Source of the DNA: Rhodopseudomonas pentothenatexigens
GTDB taxonomy: Bacteria; Pseudomonadota; Alphaproteobacteria; Rhizobiales; Xanthobacteraceae
Direction: 5' to 3'
Length of the DNA stretch: 64,000 bases
Assembly (NCBI RefSeq): GCF_900218015.1
Contig: NZ_UFQQ01000004.1
Coordinates: forward strand, 124,001-188,000
Positions 24,611 through 33,600 of this stretch are shown here, one piece after another. Below the pieces are notes generated by a model. It was not told where the DNA came from. It saw only the letters and a program-made list of their open reading frames with translations, and made no database searches. The number at the start of each line of letters is the position of its first letter. Within the stretch, counting starts at the first letter, position 1. Made by a program: the position numbers and the translations under genes.

Positions 24611-24715
24611 CAGTCCGAACGGCCTTACCCGGTTACTGCGACCGTCCCGAACGGAACGATCGCGCGTTTCGCGTCGTTTGCACGCCGACGAGCATTCCTC
24701 CGAGGCAGGCGAGAC

Positions 24716-25216
24716 ATGACCCAGATTACCCGCACTTTCGACAGTGCCGCACAGGCCAAGACCGCACTCGCTGAACTGAAGCAGCGCGGCTTCCATCAGG
24801 TCGAGCTGATCGAGTTACCAGACCGCCGCGGCCCGAACGGCGGCGGTGCGGTTGTCCGGGTCGAGCCGCCGTTCGGATCAGCGCTTGCCGCCACGGCGAT
24901 TCTGGACCGCCATGGCGGCAAGGAATCGGCGCCTGGTGCAGCGAATCCGGAGCCGGCAGCCTCGCCGCTGCAGCAGCCGGCAAAGGCGGATACTCAGCCG
25001 CTGTCTGGCGGAGCCAAGCAGGCCCCTTCGCCGGCGAAGACCGCTGCGCCACGCACCGCGGCGCCACAAGAGCGGCGGCAGGAGCTGCGCAGCGGCCCGA
25101 GCACACTGTCGGAATGGCTCGGCATCCCGGTGCTGATCGATTCCAATACCTACTTTTCCGGTTTCCCGCTGCTGCTGCGGCCGTCCCGAAAGGCGCCGGC
25201 CGCGAAGTCCGAGTGA
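24716..25216 (+). CDS. Hypothetical protein with Ala/Pro-rich middle, 166 aa
   Basis: The N-terminal ~70 residues (ITRTFDSAAQAKTALAELKQRGF ... GGAVVRVEPPFGSALAATAILDRHG) look like a small alpha/beta domain, reminiscent of general-stress protein 17M-like domains; this is a weak resemblance. A low-complexity Ala/Pro/Lys/Gln linker covers ~75-125, then a short conserved-looking tail (LSEWLGIPVLIDSNTYFSGFPLLLRP). No signal peptide. The start has GAGGCAGG upstream with good spacing. Function unknown; in such DNA I trust it as a gene because of codon bias and the folded N-terminus. Confidence 0.65.
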   Translation: MTQITRTFDSAAQAKTALAELKQRGFHQVELIELPDRRGPNGGGAVVRVEPPFGSALAATAILDRHGGKESAPGAANPEPAASPLQQPAKADTQPLSGGAKQAPSPAKTAAPRTAAPQERRQELRSGPSTLSEWLGIPVLIDSNTYFSGFPLLLRPSRKAPAAKSE

Positions 25217-25386
25217 CGGCGGACGTGTCACCGCATGCGGCGGCGCGGACGCTTTCGTCGATCCGTCCGGCTTGCTAGCATCGCGTCGCCTCGCCGACCG
25301 GCGGGGGACCACGACATCAGCGACCCGATGACGTGCCCTGCGCGCCAGCCGGCGTGCGGCGCGCGCATGCGGCAGGAGTGCAGGCC

Positions 25387-25875
25387 ATGAAGCTCACCAG
25401 TCCCGAGATCGCCGAAGGCGCCATCATTGCGCACGAGCAATTGTTCAACAGCTTCGGCTGCACCGGCGCCAACGTGTCGCCGGCCCTGAGCTGGAGCGAC
25501 GCGCCCGCCGGCACCAAGAGCTTCGCGGTGACGATGTACGATCCCGATGCACCGACCGGCAGCGGCTGGTGGCACTGGGTGGTTTTCAATATTCCGGCCA
25601 CGACGACGTCGCTGCCGAAAGGCGCGGGCGATGTCGCGAAGGGGTTGATGCCCGAAGGCGCGATCCAGGGGCTGACGGATTTCGGCGTGCCCGGTTACGG
25701 TGGTCCATGCCCGCCGCCGGGCGACAAGCCGCATCGCTATCAGATCACCGTGTTTGCGGTCGACGTCGAAAAGCTGCCGAACGCAGGCGCGACCGCGATG
25801 CCGGCGCTGGTCGGTTTCGATCTCAATTTCCACACCTTGGCAAAGGCGACGATCACCGGTCTGTTCGGACGCTGA
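25387..25875 (+). CDS. YbhB/YbcL family PEBP-like protein
   Basis: A 162-residue phosphatidylethanolamine-binding-protein fold. It shows the family signatures LSWSDAPAGTKSFAVTMYDPDAP, GSGWWHWVVFNIP, and YGGPCPPPGDKPHRYQITVFAVD. ATG 25387 is preceded by GGAGTGCAGG. No signal peptide, so it is cytoplasmic like E. coli YbhB. Bacterial members are called Raf kinase inhibitor-like proteins, but their ligand and role are unknown. It lies alone between hypothetical genes. Confidence 0.9.
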   Translation: MKLTSPEIAEGAIIAHEQLFNSFGCTGANVSPALSWSDAPAGTKSFAVTMYDPDAPTGSGWWHWVVFNIPATTTSLPKGAGDVAKGLMPEGAIQGLTDFGVPGYGGPCPPPGDKPHRYQITVFAVDVEKLPNAGATAMPALVGFDLNFHTLAKATITGLFGR

Positions 25876-25989
25876 GTCCCGGACGTTCAGCCCGGGATCT
25901 CGCCCCCGTCGCGAAGATGGCCGATTCGGTCTGCCATCTGTCGCGGCGGACGTGGTCGGGGATCGTACCCGGCGGCGCTGACGTTGTGA

Positions 25990-26241
25990 TTAGTTGCTGG
26001 CTTCGGCGCTCTGCGGCGCACGCCGCGCCGGCATTGATGCAGCGCCCGCCGAGACGCAAGGGATCGGGCGCCACGAGCCATCGGGCGCGCGCTCATACGA
26101 CGTGCATCCCGAGCTGGCTGCGGTTTGGCTGGCGTTACGCTGGTCCTGCTGGCCGCGAGCCAGTGCCGGTGCGGCAGCGAAGCTCGACGCGATCAACGCA
26201 CCGGCAACCACAGCAGTCGTCAAAGAGTTGGTCATTCGCAT
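25990..26241 (-). CDS. Small secreted protein, 83 aa
   Basis: ATG 26241 has GGAGG 7 bases upstream and opens a clear signal peptide (TNSLTTAVVAGALIASSFAAAPALA, cleavage near residue 29). The mature part is ~54 residues with two cysteines framing CTSYERAPDGSWRPIPC, probably a disulfide in the periplasm. The rest is polar and rich in Ala, Gln and Ser. The upstream extension of the frame is not coding. No family is recognised. It converges on the PEBP gene with a 114-base gap. Confidence 0.65.
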   Translation of the reverse strand: MRMTNSLTTAVVAGALIASSFAAAPALARGQQDQRNASQTAASSGCTSYERAPDGSWRPIPCVSAGAASMPARRAPQSAEASN

Positions 26242-26390
26242 GTCCGGTCCTCCATTTTCGGAAACGCGGACGGAGTCCTGACGGGCGAATGTGACGATTT
26301 CTTGCAAATTGTGGCTGTTGCCGCGATCTTGCCTCAACGATCCGCAAACGGCGTCATCGTGAGTACGCTCACGCACATTGATGCAGGATT

Positions 26391-27092
26391 TCAGCGCGAC
26401 AACACGATCCGGCCCGCTGCGGTGCGGTCCTGCCAGTGATGCCGAACCAGTTCCGGATCGACGTGTTGCTCGACCGGCCAGCCGACGCACAGATAGGCGA
26501 TGAACTTCCAGTCCGATGGAACTTCGAGATCGGTGCAGATCGACTGCGGATCGAGGATCGACACCCAGCCCACCCCGAGCCCGAGCGTCCGCGCGGCGAG
26601 CCAGAAGGTCTCGATCATCGCCACAACGGAATAATCCAGCGCTTCCGGCATGGTCTGGCGGCCGACGCCGAGGCCCTGTGCGGTCGCGCGATCGCAGAAC
26701 AGCGCGAACTGCCGCGGCGCGACGTCGATGCCTTCGAGTTTGAGTTTAGCGTACAGCGCCGCGCGGTCGCCCTGATACGCGCTCGCTGCCACCTCGTTGC
26801 AGCGCAGGAAGTTGGCGCGGATCCGCGCCCGCGTCTCGGCCGAGTCGACGCTGATCCAGCGCCACGGCTGGCTGTTGCCGACCGAGGGGGCAAGCTGGGC
26901 CAGATCGAGCAGTTGTTCGATCAGCTCCGGCGCCACGGAATCGGTCTTGAAGCGGCGGACGTCGCGGCGCCACGCGATCAGTTCGGCGAATTTGTCGCGA
27001 AACGCTTCATCGAACACCGGCGGATTGGCGTTGGCGGCGGCGATCTCGGCCGGATCGGTCATCGCCACCAGTCTGTTCAGCGTCGAGCTCAT
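26391..27092 (-). CDS. bluB: 5,6-dimethylbenzimidazole synthase BluB
   Basis: A 233-residue flavin-destructase of the nitroreductase fold. It converts FMNH2 and oxygen to 5,6-dimethylbenzimidazole, the lower ligand of cobalamin. BluB hallmarks are RRDVRRFKTDSVAPE, APSVGNSQPWRWI, LFCDRATAQGLGVGRQTMPE and GVGWVSILDP. ATG 27092 overlaps the cobT stop by 4 bases (ATGA), so the two lower-ligand genes are coupled. The aerobic route agrees with the CobN-type pathway encoded nearby. Confidence 0.93.
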   Translation of the reverse strand: MSSTLNRLVAMTDPAEIAAANANPPVFDEAFRDKFAELIAWRRDVRRFKTDSVAPELIEQLLDLAQLAPSVGNSQPWRWISVDSAETRARIRANFLRCNEVAASAYQGDRAALYAKLKLEGIDVAPRQFALFCDRATAQGLGVGRQTMPEALDYSVVAMIETFWLAARTLGLGVGWVSILDPQSICTDLEVPSDWKFIAYLCVGWPVEQHVDPELVRHHWQDRTAAGRIVLSR

Positions 27093-28144
27093 AGTTTGCC
27101 TGCGAGCACGTCGGAGAGATCGGCGACGTCGGTGAGCAGCCGCGAAGCGGCGCGCAGCAGCGGCACCGCAAGGATCGCGCCGGTGCCTTCGCCGAGCCGC
27201 AGCCGCAGATCGAGCAGCGGCGCGGCATCCATCGCCTGCAGCGCGAGATCGTGGCCGCGCTCGGCGGAGCGGTGGGCGAATACGCAATAGTCACGGGCTT
27301 CCGGCGCCAGCCGCACCGCGACCAGCGCCGCGGCGGTGGCGATGAAGCCGTCGACGATCACCGGACGGCGCTGCGCGGCGGCGCCCAGCACCGCGCCGGC
27401 CATCATGGCGATCTCCAGCCCGCCGAATTCGGCCAGCACCTCGAGCGGTGCGGTGGCGGCGCTGCGCATCGCCGCCTTTTCGATCGCGGCCTTCTTCTTG
27501 ACCATGCCGTCGGCATCCTGGCCGGCGCCGATCCCGATGCTCTGGTCGAGCGGCGCCGGGCCGAGGCGGTGCAGCAGCAGCGACGACGACGCGGTGTTGC
27601 CGATCCCCATTTCGCCGAGCGCGATCACGTCCGCCCCCGCGGCGATCTCGGCGCGCGCCAGTTCGGCGCCGCGATCGAGCGCCTGGCAGGACTCCGCGAT
27701 GCTCATCGCCGGCTGGCGCGCCGCGTTGGCGGTTCCCATCCGCACTTTGGCGTCGATCAGATCGGGATGCTTCGGCAGCTCGGCGGCGACGCCGGCGTCG
27801 ATCACCCGGACATCGACATGATTGGCTGCGGCGAATGCATTGGCGGTGGCCTTGCCGGCCAGATAGGTCATCACCATCGCCACCGTCACGGCGGACGGAT
27901 ATTGCGACACGCCTTCTGCGGTGAGGCCGTGATCGCCGGCGAACACCATCAGCACCGCGTTGTCGGCACGCGGCGGCTGCGGATGCCGCATCAAGGCGAG
28001 CTCGATCGCGAGGTCTTCGATCCGCCCGAGCGAGCCGAGCGGCTTCGCCTTGCCGTCCACCCGCGCCCGCAAGGTTGCTTTCAGCGACGGGTCGACCGGG
28101 GTGATCGACTGCGGCTGCCAGGTGACGAGGGTTTCGGTCGGCAT
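27089..28144 (-). CDS. cobT: Nicotinate-nucleotide:5,6-dimethylbenzimidazole phosphoribosyltransferase CobT (CobU in Pseudomonas nomenclature)
   Basis: A 351-residue enzyme that activates dimethylbenzimidazole to alpha-ribazole phosphate. Diagnostic stretches: KPLGSLGRIEDLAIELA, VFAGDHGLTAEGVSQYP, GEMGIGNTASSSLLL and the C-terminal LRLGEGTGAILAVPLL, which contains the catalytic glutamate. Start 28144 has AAAGGA upstream; a longer frame crosses the region opposite the riboswitch. It is divergent from the riboswitch-controlled cob operon and coupled to bluB. Confidence 0.94.
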   Translation of the reverse strand: MPTETLVTWQPQSITPVDPSLKATLRARVDGKAKPLGSLGRIEDLAIELALMRHPQPPRADNAVLMVFAGDHGLTAEGVSQYPSAVTVAMVMTYLAGKATANAFAAANHVDVRVIDAGVAAELPKHPDLIDAKVRMGTANAARQPAMSIAESCQALDRGAELARAEIAAGADVIALGEMGIGNTASSSLLLHRLGPAPLDQSIGIGAGQDADGMVKKKAAIEKAAMRSAATAPLEVLAEFGGLEIAMMAGAVLGAAAQRRPVIVDGFIATAAALVAVRLAPEARDYCVFAHRSAERGHDLALQAMDAAPLLDLRLRLGEGTGAILAVPLLRAASRLLTDVADLSDVLAGKL

Positions 28145-28219
28145 CGGATGGTCCTTTGGTTCGGCAAGGCGCGCAACTGACGTAACCGCGCAAGCCCGGT
28201 CAACACCACCTTCGCGTTG

Positions 28220-28248
28220 TTGACCCGCAACAGCGTCGCAGCTAGCGT
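28220..28248 (+). promoter_or_regulatory. Candidate promoter of the cob operon
   Basis: TTGACC (28220-28225), a 17-base spacer and TAGCGT (28243-28248) precede the riboswitch by a few bases, which fits a start at about 28255. The -35 is good and the -10 moderate. Location just upstream of the aptamer supports it. Confidence 0.45.
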
Positions 28249-28254
28249 GCAGGA

Positions 28255-28427
28255 CGATGGTCCTTCCGCAAGGAAGGTGAAAAGGGAAGCCGGTGGGAGA
28301 CGCGGTGCGTCTCGATCCCGGAGCTGCCCCCGCAACTGTAAGCGACGAGCCATCGCCGAGGCCACTGGGAATTCCTGGGAAGGCGGCGAATGGCGGCGAC
28401 TCGCGAGCCAGGAGACCTGCCATCGCG
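28255..28427 (+). promoter_or_regulatory. Adenosylcobalamin riboswitch upstream of DUF1636-cobPWNOQ
   Basis: The conserved cobalamin aptamer blocks appear in order: AAGGGAAGCCGGTGGGAGA, then GGAGCTGCCCCCGCAACTGTAAGCG, GCCACTGGGA, CTGGGAAGGCGG and finally CGAGCCAGGAGACCTGCC with the CATCGCG tail. Spacing is normal for the class. It should lower expression of the downstream biosynthesis genes when adenosylcobalamin is plentiful. The ~120 bases between aptamer and first ATG hold no obvious T-rich terminator, so the switch may act on translation or a Rho-dependent step. Confidence 0.95.
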
Positions 28428-28545
28428 TATTGTGCTTTGAAGGGTCGTCGGGGCGGGGTGCACCGGACGGAAGCAGTGCGGACGGCAAAGGCCTCTCCCG
28501 CGCGTTCCGACAAAGCTCGATAGCTGACGCGATGATTCGAGCCCG

Positions 28546-28977
28546 ATGGATTCCGAGCCCCCTGCCGATGTGAGCGCCGACCCGCCGCGCGTGCTGCCTG
28601 GCGCGCCGGTGATGGTCAGCGTCTGCACCACCTGCAAGACGATCGACGGCGTCGCCGTCGGTGCGCCGATGCTGGAAGCCGTCCGCGCCGCGCTGGCCGG
28701 CGCCGGCGCGGTGCAGGTGCGCGCCGTGCAGTGCCTGTCCGCATGCAAGCGCGCCGCCACCGTCGCAGTGTCGAGCGAAGGCGGCTACACCTTCGTGTTC
28801 AGCGATCTCGACGGCGCCAGCGGTGCCGATGCGGTTGCGGCGTTCGTCGCCTCCTATCAGGACAGTCACTACGGTTTGGTGCCGTGGCGGCAGCGACCTG
28901 AAGTCCTGCGCAAGGGCACCGTCGTCCGCCTGCCGCCGCCGCAATGGTCCCCGGACGATGGACGGGCGCCGGCATGA
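28546..28977 (+). CDS. DUF1636 family protein in cobalamin operon
   Basis: A 143-residue protein, first gene after the riboswitch. It resembles thioredoxin-fold [2Fe-2S] proteins: a cysteine pair in SVCTTCKT and a second in CLSACKRAATVAV, the spacing seen in DUF1636, which often occurs beside cobW-like genes. It lacks a signal peptide. The likely role is metal or redox handling for corrin synthesis, but no biochemical function is known to me. Its stop overlaps cobP by 4 bases. Confidence 0.8.
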   Translation: MDSEPPADVSADPPRVLPGAPVMVSVCTTCKTIDGVAVGAPMLEAVRAALAGAGAVQVRAVQCLSACKRAATVAVSSEGGYTFVFSDLDGASGADAVAAFVASYQDSHYGLVPWRQRPEVLRKGTVVRLPPPQWSPDDGRAPA

Positions 28978-29504
28978 GTGCGCTGATCTCCACCCTCGTG
29001 CTCGGCGGCGCGCGCTCCGGCAAATCGGTGTTCGGCGAACGGCTGGTCACAGGCAGCGGTCTCGCCAAGATCTATCTCGCCACCGCGACCGCCAGCGACG
29101 ACGAAATGTCCGATCGTATCGCGCATCACCGCGCCCGCCGCGGCGATGGCTGGACCACGATCGAGGAGCCGCTCGGGCTGGTCGATGCGCTGACCCAGCA
29201 CGCCGGCCGTGGCCGCGCGGTGCTGGTCGATTGCCTGACGCTGTGGTTGTTCAACCTGATGGAAGCCGGCCGCGATCCCGAGGTCGAGGCCAAGCGGCTG
29301 GCGCGCTATCTCGGCGTCGCCGCGGGTCCGATCGTTCTCGTCTCCAATGAAGTCGGCCTCGGCCTGGTGCCGGAGACGCCACTCGGGCGTGCGTTCCGTG
29401 ACGCCCAAGGCCGCCTCAATCAGACCGTCGCCGCCGCCGTGCCCGACGTCGCCTTCATCGCCGCCGGCCTGCCGCTGTGGCTGAAACGCCAAACAGGGGA
29501 GTAG
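28974..29504 (+). CDS. cobP: Adenosylcobinamide kinase / adenosylcobinamide-phosphate guanylyltransferase
   Basis: A 176-residue bifunctional enzyme (CobP, CobU in Salmonella). The P-loop GGARSGKS is at residues 11-18; the RIAHHRARRGDGWTTIEEP stretch carries the guanylated histidine, and VLVDCLTLWLFN and SNEVGLGLVPETPLGRAFRD are typical. It phosphorylates adenosylcobinamide and attaches GMP before lower-ligand addition. ATG 28974 overlaps the DUF1636 stop (ATGA); cobW follows after 3 bases. Confidence 0.94.
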   Translation: MSALISTLVLGGARSGKSVFGERLVTGSGLAKIYLATATASDDEMSDRIAHHRARRGDGWTTIEEPLGLVDALTQHAGRGRAVLVDCLTLWLFNLMEAGRDPEVEAKRLARYLGVAAGPIVLVSNEVGLGLVPETPLGRAFRDAQGRLNQTVAAAVPDVAFIAAGLPLWLKRQTGE

Positions 29505-29507
29505 TTC

Positions 29508-30512
29508 ATGACCGCACGCGTTCCCGTCACGGTGCTCACCGGCTTTCTCGGTGCCGGCAAGACGACGCTGCTACGCGCGCTGCTCAATCAGTCGAGCGGC
29601 CGCCGCATCGCGGTGATCGTCAACGAATTCGGCGATGCCGGTTTCGACGGCGCGCTGGTCGAGGATTGCGGCGCGTCGGTCTGCGCGCCCGGCGACATCG
29701 TCGAACTCACCAACGGCTGTATCTGTTGCACCGTCGCCGACGACTTCATCCCGACGATGGAGAAGCTGTTGAATCGCGACACCCCGCTCGACGCGATCGT
29801 GATCGAGACCTCCGGGCTGGCGTTGCCGCAGCCGCTGCTGAAGGCGTTCGCCTGGCCGGCGGTGAAGACCCGCGCCACCGCCGACGGCGTTGTCACGGTG
29901 GTCGACGCGCTGGCGCTGAGCGAGGGGCGGGTGCCGCTCGACGACGATGCGGTGAAGGCGCAGCGCGACGCCACGCACGACGATCCGATCGAGGAAGTGT
30001 TCGAGGACCAGCTCGCCTGCGCCGATCTGGTGGTGTTGTCGAAGAGCGATCTGGTCGCGCCCGATCAACTTGCCGCGCTCGAAACCAAGCTGGCGAGCCG
30101 GATACGGCCGAACGTGCGCATCGTGCGCTCGCACGGCACCTTGGCGCCCTCGGTGCTGATCGGGCTCGATGCCGAAGCCGAGAACGATCTCGCGTCCCGC
30201 GCCGGCCATCACGCCGAAGGCGAGGAGCACGATCACGATGATTTCGATTCGCTGGTGATCACTCCGCAGCCGGCGGAAACGCTCGATGCGATGAAGGCGC
30301 GTGTCGGCGATGCGCTGGGGATCGACGGCGTGCTCCGCGTCAAGGGCCACGCCCGTGTCGCCGGCAAGCCGGCGCCGGTGGTGGTGCAGGCGGTCGGCTC
30401 GCGCATCGATCTGGCGTTCGCCCGTCCCGACGCAGAGCGTCCCGATCATCTGGTGGTGATAGGCCTCAAGGGCTTCGACGCCGACGCCGCCCGGCGCGCA
30501 CTCGCGGGGTAG
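29508..30512 (+). CDS. cobW: Cobalamin biosynthesis GTPase CobW
   Basis: A 334-residue G3E GTPase. The P-loop GFLGAGKTT is at residues 12-20, the metal-binding CICC at 71-74, SKSD (guanine recognition) at 178-181 and a His-rich HHAEGEEHDHDD at 234-245, followed by the CobW C-terminal domain. CobW is thought to be a metallochaperone delivering Co(II) to the CobNST chelatase, encoded next here. Only a 128-base gap with a palindromic repeat separates it from cobN. Confidence 0.94.
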   Translation: MTARVPVTVLTGFLGAGKTTLLRALLNQSSGRRIAVIVNEFGDAGFDGALVEDCGASVCAPGDIVELTNGCICCTVADDFIPTMEKLLNRDTPLDAIVIETSGLALPQPLLKAFAWPAVKTRATADGVVTVVDALALSEGRVPLDDDAVKAQRDATHDDPIEEVFEDQLACADLVVLSKSDLVAPDQLAALETKLASRIRPNVRIVRSHGTLAPSVLIGLDAEAENDLASRAGHHAEGEEHDHDDFDSLVITPQPAETLDAMKARVGDALGIDGVLRVKGHARVAGKPAPVVVQAVGSRIDLAFARPDAERPDHLVVIGLKGFDADAARRALAG

Positions 30513-30525
30513 CCCATGTCGCCCT

Positions 30526-30604
30526 CCGTCATTGCGAGCGAAGCGAAGCAATCCAGGAGCTTCGGGTTCGGAGCTGGATTGCTTCGCTTCGCTCGCAATG
30601 ACGG
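30526..30604. repeat. Intergenic palindromic repeat, family A (perfect copy)
   Basis: A perfect 31-bp inverted repeat with a 17-base loop; arms begin CCGTCATTGCGAGCGAAGCG and end CGCTCGCAATGACGG. It sits inside the cob operon between cobW and cobN, 36 bases before cobN. A hairpin this strong in the message could stabilise the cobW end or reduce cobN expression. Related copy at 7557-7630. Confidence 0.85.
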
Positions 30605-30640
30605 GGTGAGCGCGGTGCTCGTGCCACCAAGGCCCCTCGC

Positions 30641-33600
30641 ATGCACCTGAAGCTCGATACCAGCGTTAGTATCGACGACGGCGATGTCGCGCGCGATCTT
30701 GGTCAGGCGACGGCCGACATCGTGGTGCTGTCGGCGGCCGATAGCGATCTCGCAGCGTTCGGCGCGGCGCGGGCCGGGATGCCGGACGACTATCCGACCC
30801 TTCAGCTCACCAATTTTCTCGCGCTCGGCCATCCGGCCTCGGTCGATCTGTATGTCGAACGCACGCTGTCAAAAGCCAAGCTGGTGATACTGCGGATGCT
30901 CGGCGGTGAGGCCTATTGGCCGCACGGCGTCGACAGTCTGCGGCGCGATGCGCTGGCGCGCGGCGCGCAGTTCGTTTGCATTCCGGGCGAAATGGAGTGG
31001 AACGCGGAGCTTGCCGCGCGTGGCACGGCCGATCTCGACGATGCTCGTGCGCTGTGGCGCTACTGCAGCGAGGGTGGTGCCGACAACATCAGCCTGGCGC
31101 TGCGCTATGCCGCTTGGATGATCCTGCGCGACGATTGCCCGCCGCCGCCACGGCCGATGCCGGCTGCCGGATTTTGGCCGGCCGAGCCGCGGTCCTCGCA
31201 AGGAAGGCGCGCGCTGGTGATCTTCTATCGTGCCCTGGCGGCGAGCGGCGATACCGCGGCGATCGCGGCGCTGCGTGACGCCCTGGCCGCGCGTGATTTC
31301 GATCCAACCTGCATCTTCGTGACCAGCTTGAAGGATGCGCGTTCGATCGCGTTCCTGCGCAGCGTGCTTGCCGCGACGCCGCCGGACGTCATCATCAACG
31401 CCACCGCGTTTGCGACCGCCACCGCCACGGACGACTCCGGCGTGCTGGCGTCGGCGGATTGCCCGATCCTGCAGGTGGCGCAGGCCGGGGTGACGCGCGA
31501 GCATTGGGAGCAATCCGGTCGGGGTCTCAATCCGCGCGACCTCGCCATGCATGTCGTGCTGCCGGAGGTCGACGGCCGTGTCTTCGCCGGAGCCGTGGCC
31601 TTCAAGCAGCGCGGCGGCGATGCCGAATTCGCGCCGACCGTGTATCAGCCGCTGCAGGACCGGATCGACGCAGTGGCGGATCTGGCGCAGGCCTGGGTGC
31701 GGCTGCGGCATCAGCCGCGCGACCAACGCCGCGTCGCCATCGTGCTTGCCAACTATCCGAATCGCGACGGCCGGCTCGGCAACGGCGTCGGCCTCGACAC
31801 CCCACAATCGCTGCACGACCTGCTGTTCACGCTGCGGACGGAAGGCTATCTCACCCGCGAGCTGCCGGCCGACACAGCGGCGCTGATGGAGCAGCTGCAG
31901 CGCGGCCCAACCAACGAACTGCAGGGTCGATCCGATCGGGACGGCGGCGTGAGCTGGCCGATGGCGGACTACGCGGCGGCGTTCGCGGAGCTGCCGCAGG
32001 CGGTGCGCGAGGCGGTGACGACACGGTGGGGCGCGCCGGAGCACGATCCGCATGTCGCGGGCGGCGACTTCCGTCTCGGCCTGCACCGCTTCGGCAACAT
32101 CCTGGTCGGCGTGCAGCCGGCCCGCGGCTACGCGATCGATCCGAAATCGAGCTTTCACGATCCGGAACTGCCGCCGCCGCATCACTATGTGGCGTTCTAT
32201 CTGTGGCTGCGACAGGCGTTCGGTGCCGATGCGGTGATCCATCTCGGCAAGCACGGCAATCTCGAGTGGCTGCCGGGCAAGAGTGCCGGATTGTCGCGCG
32301 ACTGTTTTCCGACCGCGCTGCTTGGGCCGCTGCCGCATCTCTACCCGTTCATCGTCAACGACCCCGGCGAGGGCATCCAGGCCAAGCGGCGGACCGCCGC
32401 GGTGATCGTCGATCACCTGACGCCGCCGATGACCCGCGCCGAGCTGCACGACGAGATGGCGCAGCTGGAAGCGCTGGTCGACGAATATGCGATGGCGGCC
32501 GATCTCGATCCGACGCGCGCGGACGCGATCGCCGAGGACATCATCTCGCTGGCGCGGGCGACACGTCTCGACGAAGATGTCGCGATCGATCGCGATACCG
32601 CGACGCTGGATGCGCTGCGGGCGATCGACGCGCATCTGTGCGATCTGAAAGAGATGCAGATCCGCGACGGGCTGCACGTATTCGGCCGTACGCCGCAGGC
32701 ATCGCAGTGCGACGAGCTGTTGGTGTCGATCGCACGGCTGCCGCGCTCGGAGCTGAAGCTGCAGGATGCCTCGCTGCATCGTGCGATGGCCCGCGACCTC
32801 GGCCTGACGGATGCGGACGGTGCTGCGTTCGATCCGCTGACCCGCGATCTGGTGACGCCCTACACCGGCCCGCGCCCACCGATTCTCGCGGCGCTGAGCG
32901 ATCGGCCGTGGCGGACGAGTGGCGACACTATCGAGCGCCTCGAAGCGCTCGCGTTGCGGCTGGTGGCGGGCGCCTCTGCGTCCCCCGAATGGCCCCAAGC
33001 GGGCCCGGTGCTCGAATGGATCGCGACGTCACTCCGCCCGGCGATCGAGGTGTCCGGCGGTGCCGAGCGCGAGGCGCTGCTCCGCGGGCTCGACGGACGG
33101 TTCATTCGGCCGGGGCCGTCCGGCGCGCCGACCCGCGGCCGTCCCGACGTGCTACCCACGGGACGCAATTTCTTCGCAGTCGATGTCCGCGCGGTGCCGA
33201 CGCCGTCGGCGTGGCGGATCGGGCAGCTCGCCGCCGAGCGGCTGATCGAATCCTATTGGCAGGAAGCCGGCGAGTGGCCGCGTTCGATCGCGCTGTCGGC
33301 GTGGGGCACCGCCAATATGCGCACCGGCGGCGACGACGTGGCGCAGGCGCTGGCGCTGATCGGCGCGAGGCCGACCTGGGAGGACGCCACCGGCCGCGTC
33401 ACCGGTTTTGCGATTGTGCCGCTGTCGGAGCTGCGGCGGCCGCGCGTCGACGTCACGTTCCGCGTCTCAGGGCTGTTCCGCGACGCCTTCCCGGTGCAGA
33501 TGGATCTGATCGCCAGCGCGGTCGCGGCAGTCGCGGCGCTCGACGAACCGGATGACGCCAATCCGATCGCCGCCCAGGTCCGCCTCCGCAGCGAGCAATT

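Noticed and set aside
27089-28144. cobT as a cobaltochelatase subunit (CobT of the CobNST complex)
   Set aside because: The name is shared, but the sequence is the phosphoribosyltransferase (GEGTGAILAVPL, FAGDHG); the chelatase subunits CobS and CobT were not found in this window.
30869-32998. 709-codon minus-strand frame opposite cobN
   Set aside because: Low-complexity Arg/Gln/His composition and full overlap with the conserved cobN gene.
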